A DNA stretch of 64,000 nt. Origin: Alligator mississippiensis (Eukaryota; Chordata; Crocodylia; Alligatoridae). The position numbers were made by a program, and so were the translations under genes. Below, one piece after another: positions 33,401 through 45,394 of this stretch. The stretch covers positions 21,676,001 to 21,740,000 of the forward strand of contig NC_081831.1 of the NCBI RefSeq assembly GCF_030867095.1, in the 5' to 3' direction. The notes beneath the pieces are model-generated. The model did no database searches. It was not told the DNA's origin and worked only from the letters and a program-made list of their open reading frames with translations. Position 1 is the stretch's first letter. Every line of letters starts with the position of its first letter.

Positions 33401-34080
33401 TTTATAACGAGTGCACTGGGGTTATACAAATGTATGTCCTTGATTAATTAGAATGGTAAAAATTTCTTTTGTAATTAACTCATGTTATGTAGAGAAAGAG
33501 TCAGCCATTCTCCATCTGTGATAGATGACTCCTCCTGATTTACTTTTATTTTGTTTATTGGTTCCCTTGATTTTCCAAGGACGCTCCCCAAAATTTTGTG
33601 TTTTTCCTGGTTGTTAATCAGTTTCTTGATATGTTCCAAATTTAGTAGAAATGGATAACCTCTTGTCACCGAGGAAGGTAATTCATTCAAATTGGAACTT
33701 TCTGATAACCAATAATGAGCAGTTTGATTAATAGGAGTTTCCTGTCAATTACTGTTTGGGACTCTTTCTTGATTTATACAACTAAAAGAATGCTTTGAAG
33801 ATACTGGACTAAGTGTATAAAAACAAAGTGAAAACAGCTAACAGCGGGCGTGCTTTGAGAGTAAGAAATCTCTTTGACAAGTACTGCTTCTGCGCCCCAG
33901 CTATCTCAAGAAGCTGGAAGAAACAGACTGTCTTTTTTGTTGCCTATTTGGTGAGAAATCATCATCACCTTATAGCTAATTACTGGATTTTGCTTTGGAT
34001 TGGGCTCGTTTGACTTTGAATACTTGTAGTAAATAAAGCCTTTCTGTCACGCATCAAACAAGGTGTTGTATCAATCCCTA
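33400..34080 (+). mobile_element. Possible LTR of an endogenous retrovirus or LTR element
   Basis: The layout suggests an old LTR: a promoter-like TATAAAAA at about 33,817, an AATAAA signal at 34,031-34,036 followed by a short U5-like tail, and AT-rich sequence upstream. Exact ends and flanking duplication are not found and no internal genes adjoin it. It would be a solitary, old LTR. Confidence 0.4.
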
Positions 34081-35235
34081 GGTTTTTATTAGCTAATACC
34101 TGCTATGGCCTCCCTTCTCCCCTACAGCCAGACCCATAGCTCACAGAAAAACAGATGCATAAACTACTTATCTCAAGATGAGACTCTCTGCACTAATCCT
34201 TCTCCCTTCAAAATCAAGGCTAAACTGAACCTCTAGTCCCGGAGCTCTGTGGATATACCAAGCCTGGATCTGCCCCTTCTGGTCATCAGACTCTCCTTGC
34301 CTAACAAGGCACAGGAGTTTCTCTTTTACTAATTAGTAAACTGATTGCTTTGGAGCCTGCCTCTGCAAGCAGGTTTACAGCTCTGCATCCTGTCTGCTCT
34401 CTCTAGCACTGCATTCACTCTGTTAGGGGTCCCTGTTACACTCTGGAGCTCCTGTCTCCATTAGATTTCATGCTTCTTCTCTTACTTTGCCTCATTGACC
34501 TGCTTAGACTCCCATATCATATGGACCTTGAAGGCAGCATGCTCATGAATCAATTTGTTGACTTCCAGTGATCCTGAGAAAAAATCTCCATGAACCTCAT
34601 AAGTGACCCCTGGCTGATAGACACTGAATTTGTTCTGTTGGATTGATGGAAAAGCCCAGAGGAGCCAAATGATCTGGGTGGGGTGGATGATGTGCAGTAT
34701 GGGGGATTGTGAAGTGTGACAGGGTTGTGCTGTGGGCCACCCTCTTGTCCTTTGTGCCTGAGATCCTGGAAGGAGATATGTTTAATACCACTCATATTTA
34801 TCTGCTGTTTATCCTAGGTATGACGGTATGAACTAGACCAAGTCCTTGAATTCACCTAAAAGCAAAACAGCCAAGGTGTGGCAGACAGAATGAGATCCTT
34901 CTTCAGTGTGCAGCATTATTTGTTCTGCAGACCAAACTTCCTTTAAATGCCAGGGCTTTAAATGCCTGGGTCTGTTGGTATCACTGTAAAGTCTGTGAAG
35001 AGTGAATCCTTGACAGAATAACAGTGAGTAGATCAGGCGGAACTACAACAATCTTGACAAGAGGATTAAAGAGTTTGAGGCACAAGTGGTGTTCTTATCA
35101 ATCCAATCCTCCCAATGGCTGGTAGGGACCATGTAGGGTAAATGAATGGCTGAAAAGATGGTGTCAATGAATGGCTTTGGGTTCTTCAGAAATGAGCAGA
35201 TGTTCCAGGGAGGGACTCTTGCAACTCTTCAAGAC
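34081..35235. other. Intergenic, nothing recognised
   Basis: No exon or repeat is named. Frames are short. Confidence 0.4.
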
Positions 35236-35239
35236 ATGC

Positions 35240-35345
35240 TCTCTGCAGTATGAGAAAAAATGTGCTGTCTTCTTTATGGCAGCTGTTCAGATATTTGAAG
35301 ATTACTATCGTGTCTCCTAATCATGCTCATTGCTCCTAACCATTG
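35240..35345 (-). mobile_element. CR1-like LINE fragment
   Basis: The minus-strand reading gives a GDTIVIFKYL-like segment and a 'tcttcaaatatctgaacagctgcc' phrase, typical of the CR1/L2-type ORF2 end. Short and old. Confidence 0.45.
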
Positions 35346-35389
35346 CTATCATGCTCTCCAGGACTATCATGTCCACTCCATCCAGCACT

Positions 35390-35649
35390 CCTGGCAGTGG
35401 GGCCAGGTCCTGCATTGGTGGCAACACAGGCAGTGGATCTGCTGCCATGGGGCTACCAGGAAGCCAAATTCGGCTGCTGCACCACCTCTGACTCGCCATG
35501 TACCCAGGGATGGCAGGACTGCCTGCACACATTATGGTCCAGGCTGTCCCCTAGGCATGGGCCAAGCGGGGCCAAGGGACCCACTGTGGGCAGGATAGAA
35601 TCCCTTGGTGGGCCAAATCTAGCCCGCAGGCCATATTTTGCCCAGTCCT
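35390..35649. mobile_element. hAT-type element fragment
   Basis: The right end reads GGTGGGCCAAATCTAGCCCG, CAGGCCATATTTTG and CCCAGTCCTG, the usual terminal phrase of the 'cagggg..ggcaaa..tggcccg' hAT group. The left end is not clear. The overlapping GC-rich frames are not genes. Confidence 0.55.
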
Positions 35650-38394
35650 GTTGTAAAGGGGTGTGCCATGTCTTTATGGGACAGGTTAGAACCTAGAGTC
35701 AAAACAGCCTGGGTGTCATCAAGAAGGCTGGTTGCTCCATCCCAGGGCTGGGCCGATTAAGCAGGAAAAGAAAGCTCAGCAGCAAGCAGGGACTAGAAGC
35801 CTTACAACTAGGGAACCAGAAGTCTGTGCCCAAGTGCAAAGACTATTGACTCTAGAAATGGGAGTGCCAAAGTAAAGAGGATATGTTTGATTTGTTTGTC
35901 TGTGCTTCTCCTTGGATCCTTTTAAAAGGTTGAATTACTATTATGTATTATAGATGTACTATTTGCAATGTGCAAATACGCTCTAGTCCTTTTCTTACTA
36001 TCCTCTTGAGCTGTCAGTTCACACTTTGTTTTCCTTTACTGAATTCTTCTGAAGAAGCGAACCCATTCACTCCAACATGGTGGTGTAATTTTATCAAGAG
36101 GACGTATCCTTAATATGGCTGTTGCAGGATAGAGTAGTCTGGTGGCTGTTCAAAACATTGCCAGCTGGCTATGAACCACTGGTGACCCTATTGTAAAACT
36201 AAGTGGGGATGATCCAGTTGCAGTTATTTGGCAACATGCTCATCCTGCCCAATGCCTCCCATCAATGTAGAGAAAGGTATAGAAACCAACTGCCATTGTT
36301 GGCAAAGACTTGACACAATCATCACAAGCGTGGGCTGGAGACAGACTTAAGGTAGCAGAGGAGGGTCACAGGCTGCTTGGGCTGGTGCGACCAAAAAAGC
36401 AGGGAACTAGATTTACATTTCAAAGGAGAACCCATAAGGGGCGAGAGCCTGGAATACCTGAGAAGAGACAAAGACACTGAATGTATGAGAGTCGTGAAAG
36501 GTATGCCATACGTGAGGGATGTGAAAAGCATGCTATAAAAACCCAGTCAGAGATGAGGCCTGTGGAATCTCCTCCTCATCACCTCAGAAGACCTGTGGAT
36601 CCCCCAGAAGGATTTCCTCAGTCCCTGGCTGCAAGAAGACACTCTGCCCTCAGGATTATATAACCCTATGCAAGGCTTTCTGTTGTCTTTTTGGCTTATT
36701 ATGTTACATTTTAAGTTAGGCTAAGGTGTGTGTGCTGGGCTGTGTCTTTGCTTAGATGAAGTCTTTCTGTTGTTCTTTGCCACGTGCTTGAAGTTGCAAA
36801 TTGCAACGGATTATTCTTGTTCAAGCATTTATGAATTCAGTGCTACAACCTAAAGTCTAATATTAAGTCTGGTAACACCATCGCTCTGTCTGCTGGAGAC
36901 ATCCCTGCTTGTGATATCCTTATGGGAAGAAAGCATTTTCATTTGGTTTCTGTTCCCTTTGTATAGCCTGAGTATAACCAAGAGAGCATTTCTAGGAAAG
37001 AGTCTGTTTGCACATTAAGCAAGTAATCAGAAATTGATATTGAAAAATGCCTGGTATTATTTAGCTAGAAATTAACTATTAAAATATTTTAGGGTTGGTG
37101 GAGGTGCTAGGGTCTGGAAAAGCTAGTGATTTGGACACCCTGGTGGGGGCGGGGCGCTGAGCTTCAGGCTGCAACTGAACAAGCAAAGACAGCAAAGTTG
37201 GGGTCCTCTCTCTTTCTGAAGGTCTTACTTATGAAATTGTTGCTTGATACAAGTAGCACAACTCCCACATTGACATTGTCATCCTGTTGGTATCTCTGAA
37301 ACTTGGTTAGGCCTGGGAGGCAGGGGTGTGTGCAGACATGTGTCCCTATTACAGCATCAGCAGAGATGGAGGCTAGCATGCAGGGATCTTGAATGACAGT
37401 CTCAACATGCTGTCCTGGAAGGTAGCTATAATGTTAGGGATGAATGAAATAAGTGCTGAGACAAAACCAAAACAATGCACCAAAGCAATGACTGGAGGAG
37501 CTGAATGATTTTGATGAATAGCAACATTTTTTTCTCTGTTTTTGCCATGCCCCCTCCCCTGCTCCTGTCCGCCCTCCCAGTTCTAGAAAGCCCATCAAAT
37601 CTGACAAGATTTCTGGGACTTCCTGATTTGCTTGTGTTCCTTAAATTTCAGCCCCAGGCAGAATTAAGAGCTACCTGACAATGAATCACAAGCATAAGCT
37701 ACATCTCTGAACTAAGGAAAAAAATCAGCCAGACTTTTGGGTGATATTTTGGGTTGGTTCTTTCAGCTGAATCTGGCTGCCTCCCCTTGAAGTGTTTGCA
37801 GATTGCAAACCACAAGAGACCTGGAACATGGTGTGCAATGTTCAAGCGTGGCAAAACATCCAAAAGGAAGAAGCATAGAGGAGTGGTACAGCCAGCAAAG
37901 CCCAAAGCCCAAATACCTTTTATTTTAGTATGCCAAGAACAGCAAGACAAAACAAGACCAACACGTTTTTCCAGTGTCCTTATATAGCATTCTGAGGTCA
38001 GAGTTTCAGACTATGGAGAACAGTCTAATAATAGAAAGCATGTGTTTCAGCACCATCTCTGTCAGTGCAAAACAAATCAAAACAAGTGGCACTAGGCCTC
38101 GCTTCTGGGGCTTTGCTATGGAAATCTTGCTGAATCCAAAGGCAGCTCTAGGGAGCTCACCACATGCTAATATAGCATGGACATGGGCTGGCTTATTGAG
38201 CCAGATACTCAAAAGGAGACAGGTGAGTGTTCCTGTCTGAGTCTAAGAGGATTGGGTCATATTCATGTGAAAGTAGGACAGTGTGAACTCATGCGCAGCA
38301 GGCACCTAACTCCGTATGACTCACTGAAATCTATTCTGAGTCTTTTCAAGCTCCAAGCTCTGCTGACCATCACAGAAACAAATGGGTACAAACT
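35650..38394. other. Intergenic, nothing recognised except a short inverted match
   Basis: No exon is recognised over 2.7 kb. A 26-bp segment at 37,187-37,212 recurs in inverted orientation at 39,207-39,232. Confidence 0.4.
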
Positions 38395-38583
38395 GAGCAT
38401 AAATAAATAAAGGATGGAAATTAGAAGACGGTTTCTAACCATCAGAGCAATGAGGTGAAACAACCTTCTGGTAGGACTGGTGGCTTTTAAGAGCAGTTTT
38501 GTCAGTTCCTAAAATCATGGTGCCTGCAACTGCAGGGAACTGGACTTGATAAGATAGGAGGTCTCTTTCACTCCTATGTACCT
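38395..38583 (+). mobile_element. CR1-like LINE 3' end fragment
   Basis: A diverged copy with 'gacggtttctaaccatcaga' and 'tggtaggactggtggctttta' (end of ORF2), then 'gaactggacttgata' and a 'tctctttcactcctatg' ending, the classic order of a CR1 3' end. Several frame breaks are present. Confidence 0.65.
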
Positions 38584-38881
38584 AAGGGCGCCTATAGATA
38601 TGCAGTGAAGCTGCTCCAATGCTGTAATTACAGCACGTTGGAGCAGACTCAAGTCTGCTGGAACATAGTAATTTACCGTGCTCCAGCAAACTCCAGTGTC
38701 ACATGTATCAGTATTCCCATGCTGAAAAATGGCAGCAAGCTTTAATTAAAGTGCCCCCATCACCATTTCTCAGCATGGGGATGCTGATACATGTGCCACA
38801 CATTAATTAGAGCAGTTCTTGGAGATCCTCTAATTAAAGTGCACCCCCCCCCCCCCACTGGAACATGTGTGTAAATGCCCC
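38584..38881. mobile_element. Palindromic MITE
   Basis: The ends GGGCGCCTATAGATATGC and GTGTGTAAATGCCCC are imperfect inverted repeats. Inside, ACATGTATCAGTATTCCCATG pairs with CATGGGGATGCTGATACATGT, a 21-bp near-perfect stem around a loop of about 60 bp. A C run lies at 38,846-38,858. The superfamily is not determined. Confidence 0.6.
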
Positions 38882-40420
38882 AAGTGCCTAAACCCCAAGT
38901 CACAAGAGCTAGCTTCAGTCACGGCCTGCATGTAGGCCCAACTAGGCAGCTTTCTTTTGCCTTGCAGCACAATAAGGCAGTCTTTACCTGTCTCCCCATC
39001 CTTCAGCTAGATGCTTGCCCATGTATTGCAACCCAAGAGGCATCTTTGCTGCTCCCACAAACATATGCCTCTGCCCATGCAGTGAGTCCTGTATGCTGCC
39101 AGAAGTGCCACATCCCAGGGATGCATAGATCTGTCTGTACTTCACCTTGTTACCTGTGCAGTGGATCCTGGAGACTTCATTGTACCCATTACAGGCTAAA
39201 TGGGAAGAGAGAGGACCCCAACTTTGCTGTCTCTGGTTTGGCTTGCATCATTATATGACTAACCTCAAGCTGTGGGAACTTGCCCAGATGGAGCATTTCA
39301 AAGGAATTTCAGATATTTATGTTGAACAGACTAGAGACCCTCTACCCTGACACTGTGTCTTACTAAGGTTTCTACAAAACCTTGGTTCAACAAGGCCTCA
39401 GCTTCTAGCAGGCCTCTCTCCCCCTGCAATCCCCCTCCTGGGTTTAAGTTCAGCATAGCACATTCTCCTTGCAGCTTGGCCAGTGGGAATATTCTTTGAC
39501 ATTGCCCTGGCAAAGCTGGTATTCGTAGACCTCAGTGTGAGAAATCCATCCAGCCAAGTAAGGCCCTAGACATGGCAGCATTCCCCCTTTGTTACTAGCA
39601 GCAGAAAGTTTAGGGTGGCAGAAGAGCCGATACTGGTGTGTGTCTCGATGAACAAATGGCACAAAGGAGGGACCTTGCCCGTTATATAATGGCAAATGGA
39701 ACGGTACCTGCAACTTTGATGTTCCCACTCCTGGTTCTGTGCAGAGGTGAATGCCGCTATACTAGTGTTTCTGGATTGCCTCCTACCTCTGATACCTGAC
39801 GCTGGCTCCTTCCCAATTCTCTGTCATAGAGCTTTTAAAATATGAACAAGTTCTACCACATTCATTCCTCAAGAGCCATTGGTGCTCCTTGTCATGGTGC
39901 TTATGCAATGCAGCAGGATGAAACGCAAAGTAAACACCTGCTTATTAAATAGGCAGATCATACTTCTTGTCCAAATATTTTGCAAAGGAGGTCAGATGCA
40001 GCTGATCCTCAGTCCTTGGAGACAAAAGTGAAGTGGATGAAGAGGCTATTGCTTTCTTTCCCTAGAAAAGGTAATGGGTCTCTAAAAGCAGGGGCTGGAA
40101 TTTGTGGGGTTAAGTGGGGGAAAAGGGCTGGGTTCAAGGGCCTGCCCTGTTCTAAATGCATCACTTGATGCAGGGCAGGTGCAAATATATCCGTCCCCTT
40201 TAACTCCGGTAGAGTGAGAGATGCTTATACCAGGTGTGATTATGATCTATTGAGGTTTCTGAAATTACTGGATTGGAGAGAAGCTACAGTGTCGTTCTGC
40301 ACCAGGTAAACACTTCATTTTGTGTTTAAGTGAGCAATGGCAGAAAGAGTGACAATAAAAGACTGAGTAGGGGATGGAAGGTATCAACAGCATGTGTGAG
40401 ACCATTGCTAGCTACAATAT
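38882..40420. other. Intergenic, nothing recognised
   Basis: No exon or repeat named. The 26-bp inverted match to 37,187-37,212 lies at 39,207-39,232. Confidence 0.4.
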
Positions 40421-40500
40421 CTACACTTGCAAAGGAAATTTAAAAATTGGAAAAGATTCAGAAAAGATCTACAAGAATGATTCAAAGTATAACAAATGTG
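40421..40500 (+). mobile_element. CR1-like LINE fragment
   Basis: The segment reads KLEKIQKRSTRMIQS in one frame, the LExVQxRxxRMI block of CR1 ORF2. Very short and old. Confidence 0.5.
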
Positions 40501-40973
40501 TTTTATAGTATAATATTTATGAAAATCTATTTAATTTAATAGTTTGTTAATTTCTGAAAATTGTTACTGCACACTTATTATATGACATTTGTCTTGTGCT
40601 CTAGGAAATAGATCAGTGAGGTCCAGGTCAGTTCCTGGTCGGATGGGTGGCTACATGGTGAAAGGCTTCTGTTACTAGTTCTACCAGTCCCAGCAGGAAA
40701 GCATAGGGCAAAACGGTCTCTTTCTGTGCTCCAGAGAAGGTAGAGGCAGGCTGTAGGGAACGTTCACCTTGCTGCTTCATGGGTTCCCCCCATACAATGA
40801 CTAACAAAGGAGTTCAATCTCCAAAGCTGTCAAAATGGCATCACATTCCAGTGTTACATCCACATAATGAGAAAAATCTAAAAATGCTGGAGGGCCACCC
40901 CAACTTAGCAAAAGTCTCTAGCCTGTGAGATACTCAGGCAATCTCTGAAAGACCTCAAAAGTACTATTTAAAG

Positions 40974-41837
40974 CTGGGGTGGGCAATTATTTGGGGCCAA
41001 GGGCCACATAGGGAATTTTGATGAGCTGTTGGTACCCAAGTCAGCACCCACCCCCACCAACAACTCACCAAAGCCCCTATCAGGTTTTGGAAGCGGGGGA
41101 AACAGTGTTCAGGAGCAGGAGGCTGGGATAATGGGGCCGGGTCATGGGGTGGTTACAGCTCAGAGCCATGGCCCAGGTTGAGCTGCAATCCACTCCCTGA
41201 ACACCCTGCCCTATGTGGGGGAAGTGTGTGTATGGGGTGCATGGGGTGGGGGAGCTGCCTGGGCACTAGGTCCCAGGAGCCAGTCAGGGGTGAGGGGAGG
41301 GAGAGGGAGGCAGGAGCTACATACACCAGATCTCACCCAGGTGGTGCAGTTCGTGGCTGCCCCCATGGCACTATGCATGGGGCTGAGCCCTGCCTGGGCA
41401 GCCTGCACCCCACTCCAGCCCACGCCTGCTGGCCCAGCCCCAACCTCAGCCCCAGCCAACATGCAGCTTCTGGCAGGGCTGTTTCCAGTGTGGCTGCAGC
41501 TGGCCAGGTGCTGCTGTGCTCCCCTCACCTCCAGTGGCGGCTCCCCTTCCCACTCCTCCCCCACTGCACTGCTCTGGGCAGAGGAGGAAGCTTCAGCTGG
41601 GCAGCTCCCACTGGAGGCAAGGAGAGCAGAGTGGCACTGGGAACAGCCCTGCCAGAAGCTGCACATGCTGCTCGGGGCCCAGGCCAGCTGGCATGGGTGG
41701 GAGCATGGCATGGGCTGGTCCAGTGGGAGCCAGCAAGGCTTGGCCCCATGCAGAGTGCCACAGAGGCAGCCGCGGGCTGGATCCAGTTAGTTGGCGGGCC
41801 AGATCCAGCCCACGGGCCATGTTTTACCCTCCCCTAG
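40974..41837. mobile_element. hAT-type non-autonomous element, GC-rich
   Basis: It begins CTGGGGTGGGCAATTATTTG and ends GGCCATGTTTTACC followed by CTCCCCTAG, inverted ends of the group seen at 32,552 and 55,183. The flanks ATTTAAAG and TTGAAGTC are not a clean duplication. The interior is GC-rich and gives long frames on both strands (for example 41,178-41,837) with no protein motif, so I treat them as shadows. Confidence 0.7.
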
Positions 41838-42981
41838 TTGAAGTCTACCAAGCTGCCTCACTGCATGTTCCTCACTGTATTTGACTGCCCTGGGTAATAT
41901 TTTTGCCTGCTCGCCATACTTTCCTCTGACCTGGCTTTACTTTTTTGCTGTATCTGACTTTTCCAGCAGTAGGGGAGCAACTACCTTCCAGCTGACATGC
42001 AGTGCCCTTTGAACTGTACAGGTTATGAATTCTTAGCCTGGTAGTTCATGTCACACACGAGCTGTGCACCTGTTGCCATTGAAACCTGGAGGTCACTCTA
42101 TGACAGATGTTAAATTTCCTAGAGAACTTATTATATCCATCATCTGGCACGAGGAGGCTCAACCAGTCCCAGCTATGAACCAATTAATTTTCCCATAATA
42201 TTTTACATTTGGATATTGTTGCTTCTAACAGATGAAAATTCAACCCAAGTGAGCTTCTCATAATGAACCTTTTTACAAGAGATTAATTAAAAGCTTAAAA
42301 TTTATTGCATTCAGTTTAGGGATGTTGTCCAAATACTAACTCACAGCTGTGGTTTCTTTCCACTGTGTAATTTTGAATGGCTGAGGGCTTCTGTTTTGCA
42401 TAACTGAAATACAGTATTTAATCGTAACTGTATAGTCTGCAAGCACAAACCTACTGATAGCCACTTAGAGCGTTTGGTATAATAACAGCACTGCTAATTA
42501 TCAGTAACTAAAGAATGATTCCACTGATGTTGTATTGTGATGGGCTACCATCATCCGCTCCTTTATGATGACTGCTCTCCTCAGAAATCTTCCCCACATG
42601 CCCACCACTGCTTCTGGTCCTTCCTTGTTGGCTCCCTCCACCTGGTACAAGGCACAGTGTAATACAGACCTGAATTCCACTTGGTAGGAGGAGATGGAGA
42701 GATCCACACTTTCCATTAGGGACCAACCACAACCAAAGGAAGTATTGAGAAGAAAGACTGAGCGGGGGTCTGGGCATGTAGGCATGGAATTTGTTGCAAT
42801 TTTGTGCATATATTGAATCTGTGCCAATTAAAAGAGAGAGAATTATTGTGGCCAATCTGAGTTCAAGGGAGAGACAATGAGGAGCGTATAATAATGCCTG
42901 GGTGTTCTCCCAGGTCATCTAGACTAACCAATGCTGTTGTCACTGCTACTCATCAGCACCCACCTTTTCTCTTTAACATAG
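41838..42981. other. Upstream flank or intron of the RNF222-like gene
   Basis: No coding sequence is recognised. It probably holds the upstream 5' UTR exon and promoter of the RING gene, but I cannot place them. The end (ccaccttttctctttaacatag) is a good splice acceptor. Confidence 0.4.
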
Positions 42982-43012
42982 CTGGGGAGCGCGTGTGGTT
43001 GACACAACAGAG
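42982..43012 (+). other. 5' UTR part of the RNF222-like coding exon
   Basis: A pyrimidine-rich tract and CATAG at 42,977-42,981 make a good splice acceptor, leaving 31 bases of 5' UTR before the start codon. This implies at least one upstream noncoding exon, as in many one-coding-exon RING genes. Confidence 0.55.
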
Positions 43013-43678
43013 ATGTCTGAGACTCCAACCGGCAAGGAAAATTCCCCCGGAGAGTGCCCTGTGTGCTATGAAAAATTCCACGCTCTAAAGACTGCCCACC
43101 GGAAGCTGACCTGTGGGCACGCCTTCTGCCATGACTGTCTGGTGAAGTACTTGTTGTCCTCCAAACCGGAGGGCCAGATCCAGAACTGCATCATCTGTCC
43201 CATCTGTCGCTATGTGACTTTCCTTTACAAGAAGAAAGACCACTGGCCTCCCAAGCCAGGAGAAAATCCCCAGGATCCGGAATTGTCTCTCTCCCCCACA
43301 TCTTTGCTCCATTCAGTAATATCAGGGTCAGACAACACCTTGGTGGTCCCCAGCCGTTTTGTGATGCCTTTGCAGAGCTATGAGACATATCACAATAGGA
43401 GTAGCATCCTCTCAGACTCCATGAGTCTGAAGGATGGGCTGTCTCAAGAAGTGCACATTTTTGTGATCAGTGATCACGGGATGCCATTGGTTGATGATAA
43501 TTTTAGCTTGGTCATTAGACGTGGCAGAGCAGAAACCCAACAGTCGGTGTCATCCAGAAGTTCTGTGGGGATCAAGTGCTATCAGTCACCCATTGTACTG
43601 GCTGTTTTCCTCATCTCTATAGTTGCCCTTTTAGCAGCAGTACTCCCTTGGGTCTTACTGGTGAAGAGGAGCTCATGA
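43013..43678 (+). CDS. RNF222: RNF222-like RING-finger E3 ubiquitin ligase, membrane-anchored
   Basis: A 221-residue protein coded in one exon. The RING is C3HC4: Cys15, Cys18, Cys34, His36, Cys39, Cys42, Cys62 and Cys65 (CPVCYEKF, CGHAFCHDCLVKYLL, CPICRYVTFL). A hydrophobic segment at about 192-216 (VLAVFLISIVALLAAVLPWV) is a C-terminal membrane anchor with a short basic tail (LLVKRSS). Human RNF222 as I recall it has the same CPVCYEKF start, FVISxHGMPL motif and LPWVLLV ending and is about the same length, so the match is full length. As a RING protein it should transfer ubiquitin from an E2; its substrates are not known. I chose the ATG at 43,013 because it follows a splice acceptor (exon from 42,982) and fits the MSE start of the human protein; the frame open upstream to 42,995 starts at GTG. 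It could be an RNF222 paralogue rather than the orthologue. Confidence 0.88.
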   Translation: MSETPTGKENSPGECPVCYEKFHALKTAHRKLTCGHAFCHDCLVKYLLSSKPEGQIQNCIICPICRYVTFLYKKKDHWPPKPGENPQDPELSLSPTSLLHSVISGSDNTLVVPSRFVMPLQSYETYHNRSSILSDSMSLKDGLSQEVHIFVISDHGMPLVDDNFSLVIRRGRAETQQSVSSRSSVGIKCYQSPIVLAVFLISIVALLAAVLPWVLLVKRSS

Positions 43679-43865
43679 GCAGGAGTGGGGAATCCTGAAA
43701 ATATGACCCACGTGGAGCAGTGTACCGAGAGCAACTTGCCACTTGCAGAAATACTCCACACTCCCAAGATGAATACCACTTCTCCTGTGCAGGGCTCATC
43801 ATGTTGTGACAGGTCATCAGATTGTCTGCCAGAAGGAAATCCCACAGATAGCCACAATGTAAATG

Positions 43866-43871
43866 AATAAA
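43866..43871 (+). terminator. Polyadenylation signal, RNF222-like gene
   Basis: AATAAA about 190 bases after the stop codon, the first canonical signal downstream. A second candidate, ATTAAA, lies at 44,292-44,297. Which is used is not known. Confidence 0.5.
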
Positions 43872-45260
43872 GGTTTAAGAGCCAGTGCCTAGATGGGAGA
43901 TGTCTTCTGAAAGCCCAGCTTTTGGAAAAAATGATGCCTGTGATTCCACAGGTGTTGCTCTTCCTTTTGACTCGGAGCCAAACTCTACCCTTGTTGGGGC
44001 ACATCCCTGTTGGCACTACACAAATGGCTTTGTTGGCGATGAGGCAGCTAGGAGGCACCATCTCAAAGCTAGGATGAGACATGCAGGGCATGGCTGCTTG
44101 TGGTCACAGGATAAATTCCTTCATGCACTGAGTTGCAAAAGAGAATCCTACTCACTGAGAAATACTCCAGTCAACTCCTGAGACAGGAGGCAGGGCAGCA
44201 CCTTTTGTAATAGTTCCTTTTGCTTAATCTGTATTTTACACAAAATGTTGCTATACAAGTGTTCCAGGTCTTGATTGTGAATACCTGGTCAATTAAACAC
44301 CTTTAGTGAAATGAGGTAGATGGAGTTTGTCTGGAATGGCTGTTTGCCCAGTGTCCTTGAGAGGGCAGAGCTCAGCTACGATGTTGGCCCATAGCAGCTC
44401 TGTGCATTAATAATGGGTAAAATGCATGGTCAGAGTTGCAGATTTTACAAACTCCTTGTTGGTTTCCAGATTACTTAAAGAGCATAACATGATGTCCCTG
44501 GAATAGAAACTCTTGGCTTTTTTTCTTTCCAAAGATTGATTGTGTTTTGTTTTTTTAAAGAAAGTTCTCTGCTGTGAGCCATCCTATACCACTGCTCAGA
44601 ATCGCCTGTCCCACCCAGCATTGGATTGGCACAAGGGGATCCTTTTTCTGCCTATTGGTGAAAGGAAACCCTCTATCCCCAAACTGGTACAAAGGGAGCT
44701 TACTTTGTTGGACAAGGCCCTGAAATAAAGGCAGTGCATGCCAGTCTCTTCACAAGAATATCATTTCATCAGAAAGCTAAACGTAAGCTTAACTAGCATT
44801 CAGATTCAGGCAATGGTAATGCAAAAACATACTCATGCCTGGGAGGATGAGTATAGGCTGGACCCCAGGAAATCTGAATTCTTGTTCAGTTCTTCCAGCA
44901 GTTCAGGTCCATGATTCTCCACTTCCCCCCCAGTTTACATAATATATATTCAATAATTTATACACAGTCATTAATGACATGCATCTCTCTACAACCTGAG
45001 TATATGGTAATAAAGGGGTCTGATTATGAAGACCCCCTTCTCAGAAAAGTGAAGAATTTATGACAAATATTTAACAACTGTTTATCAAGGATGGCCTTAG
45101 AGGTTATCAATTAGGTTTTCACTCTTAATGGTCCATTCACTAGGTAGCTCCACAGAGCCCCATGTGTTATGCTCCTTGTTGTGTGTTTGACTATAGTCAC
45201 ACAAAGCCACCAAAACCTACTATCATAAGGAACAGCACTCACTGTAAGAGTGGGATAGTC
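43872..45260. other. 3' flank of the RNF222-like gene
   Basis: May include an extended 3' UTR to about 44,320. Otherwise no feature is recognised. Confidence 0.4.
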
Positions 45261-45262
45261 TC

Positions 45263-45394
45263 AATGAGCAAAACAAAACAAGGAGCAATGGTCTCAAGTT
45301 GTAGCAAGGGAAATTTAGGTTGGATATTAGGAAAAAACTCTCTCACTAGGAGGGTGGTTGAACCACTGGAATGGGTTATCTAGGGAGATGGTAG
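45263..45394 (+). mobile_element. CR1 LINE fragment
   Basis: The sequence GGAGCAATGGTCTCAAGTTG with 'ttggatattaggaaaaaactc' and 'gggttatctagggagatgg' matches 48,696-48,800 of the CR1 at 48.5 kb. It stops abruptly where the Penelope-like element's 3' end begins. Confidence 0.75.

Noticed and set aside
41178-41837. 219-codon plus-strand frame and its neighbours
   Set aside because: They lie inside a GC-rich hAT-type element and have no protein motif.
42995-43012. Earlier start for the RNF222-like protein
   Set aside because: The upstream codon is GTG; the ATG at 43,013 gives the MSE start expected for the family.
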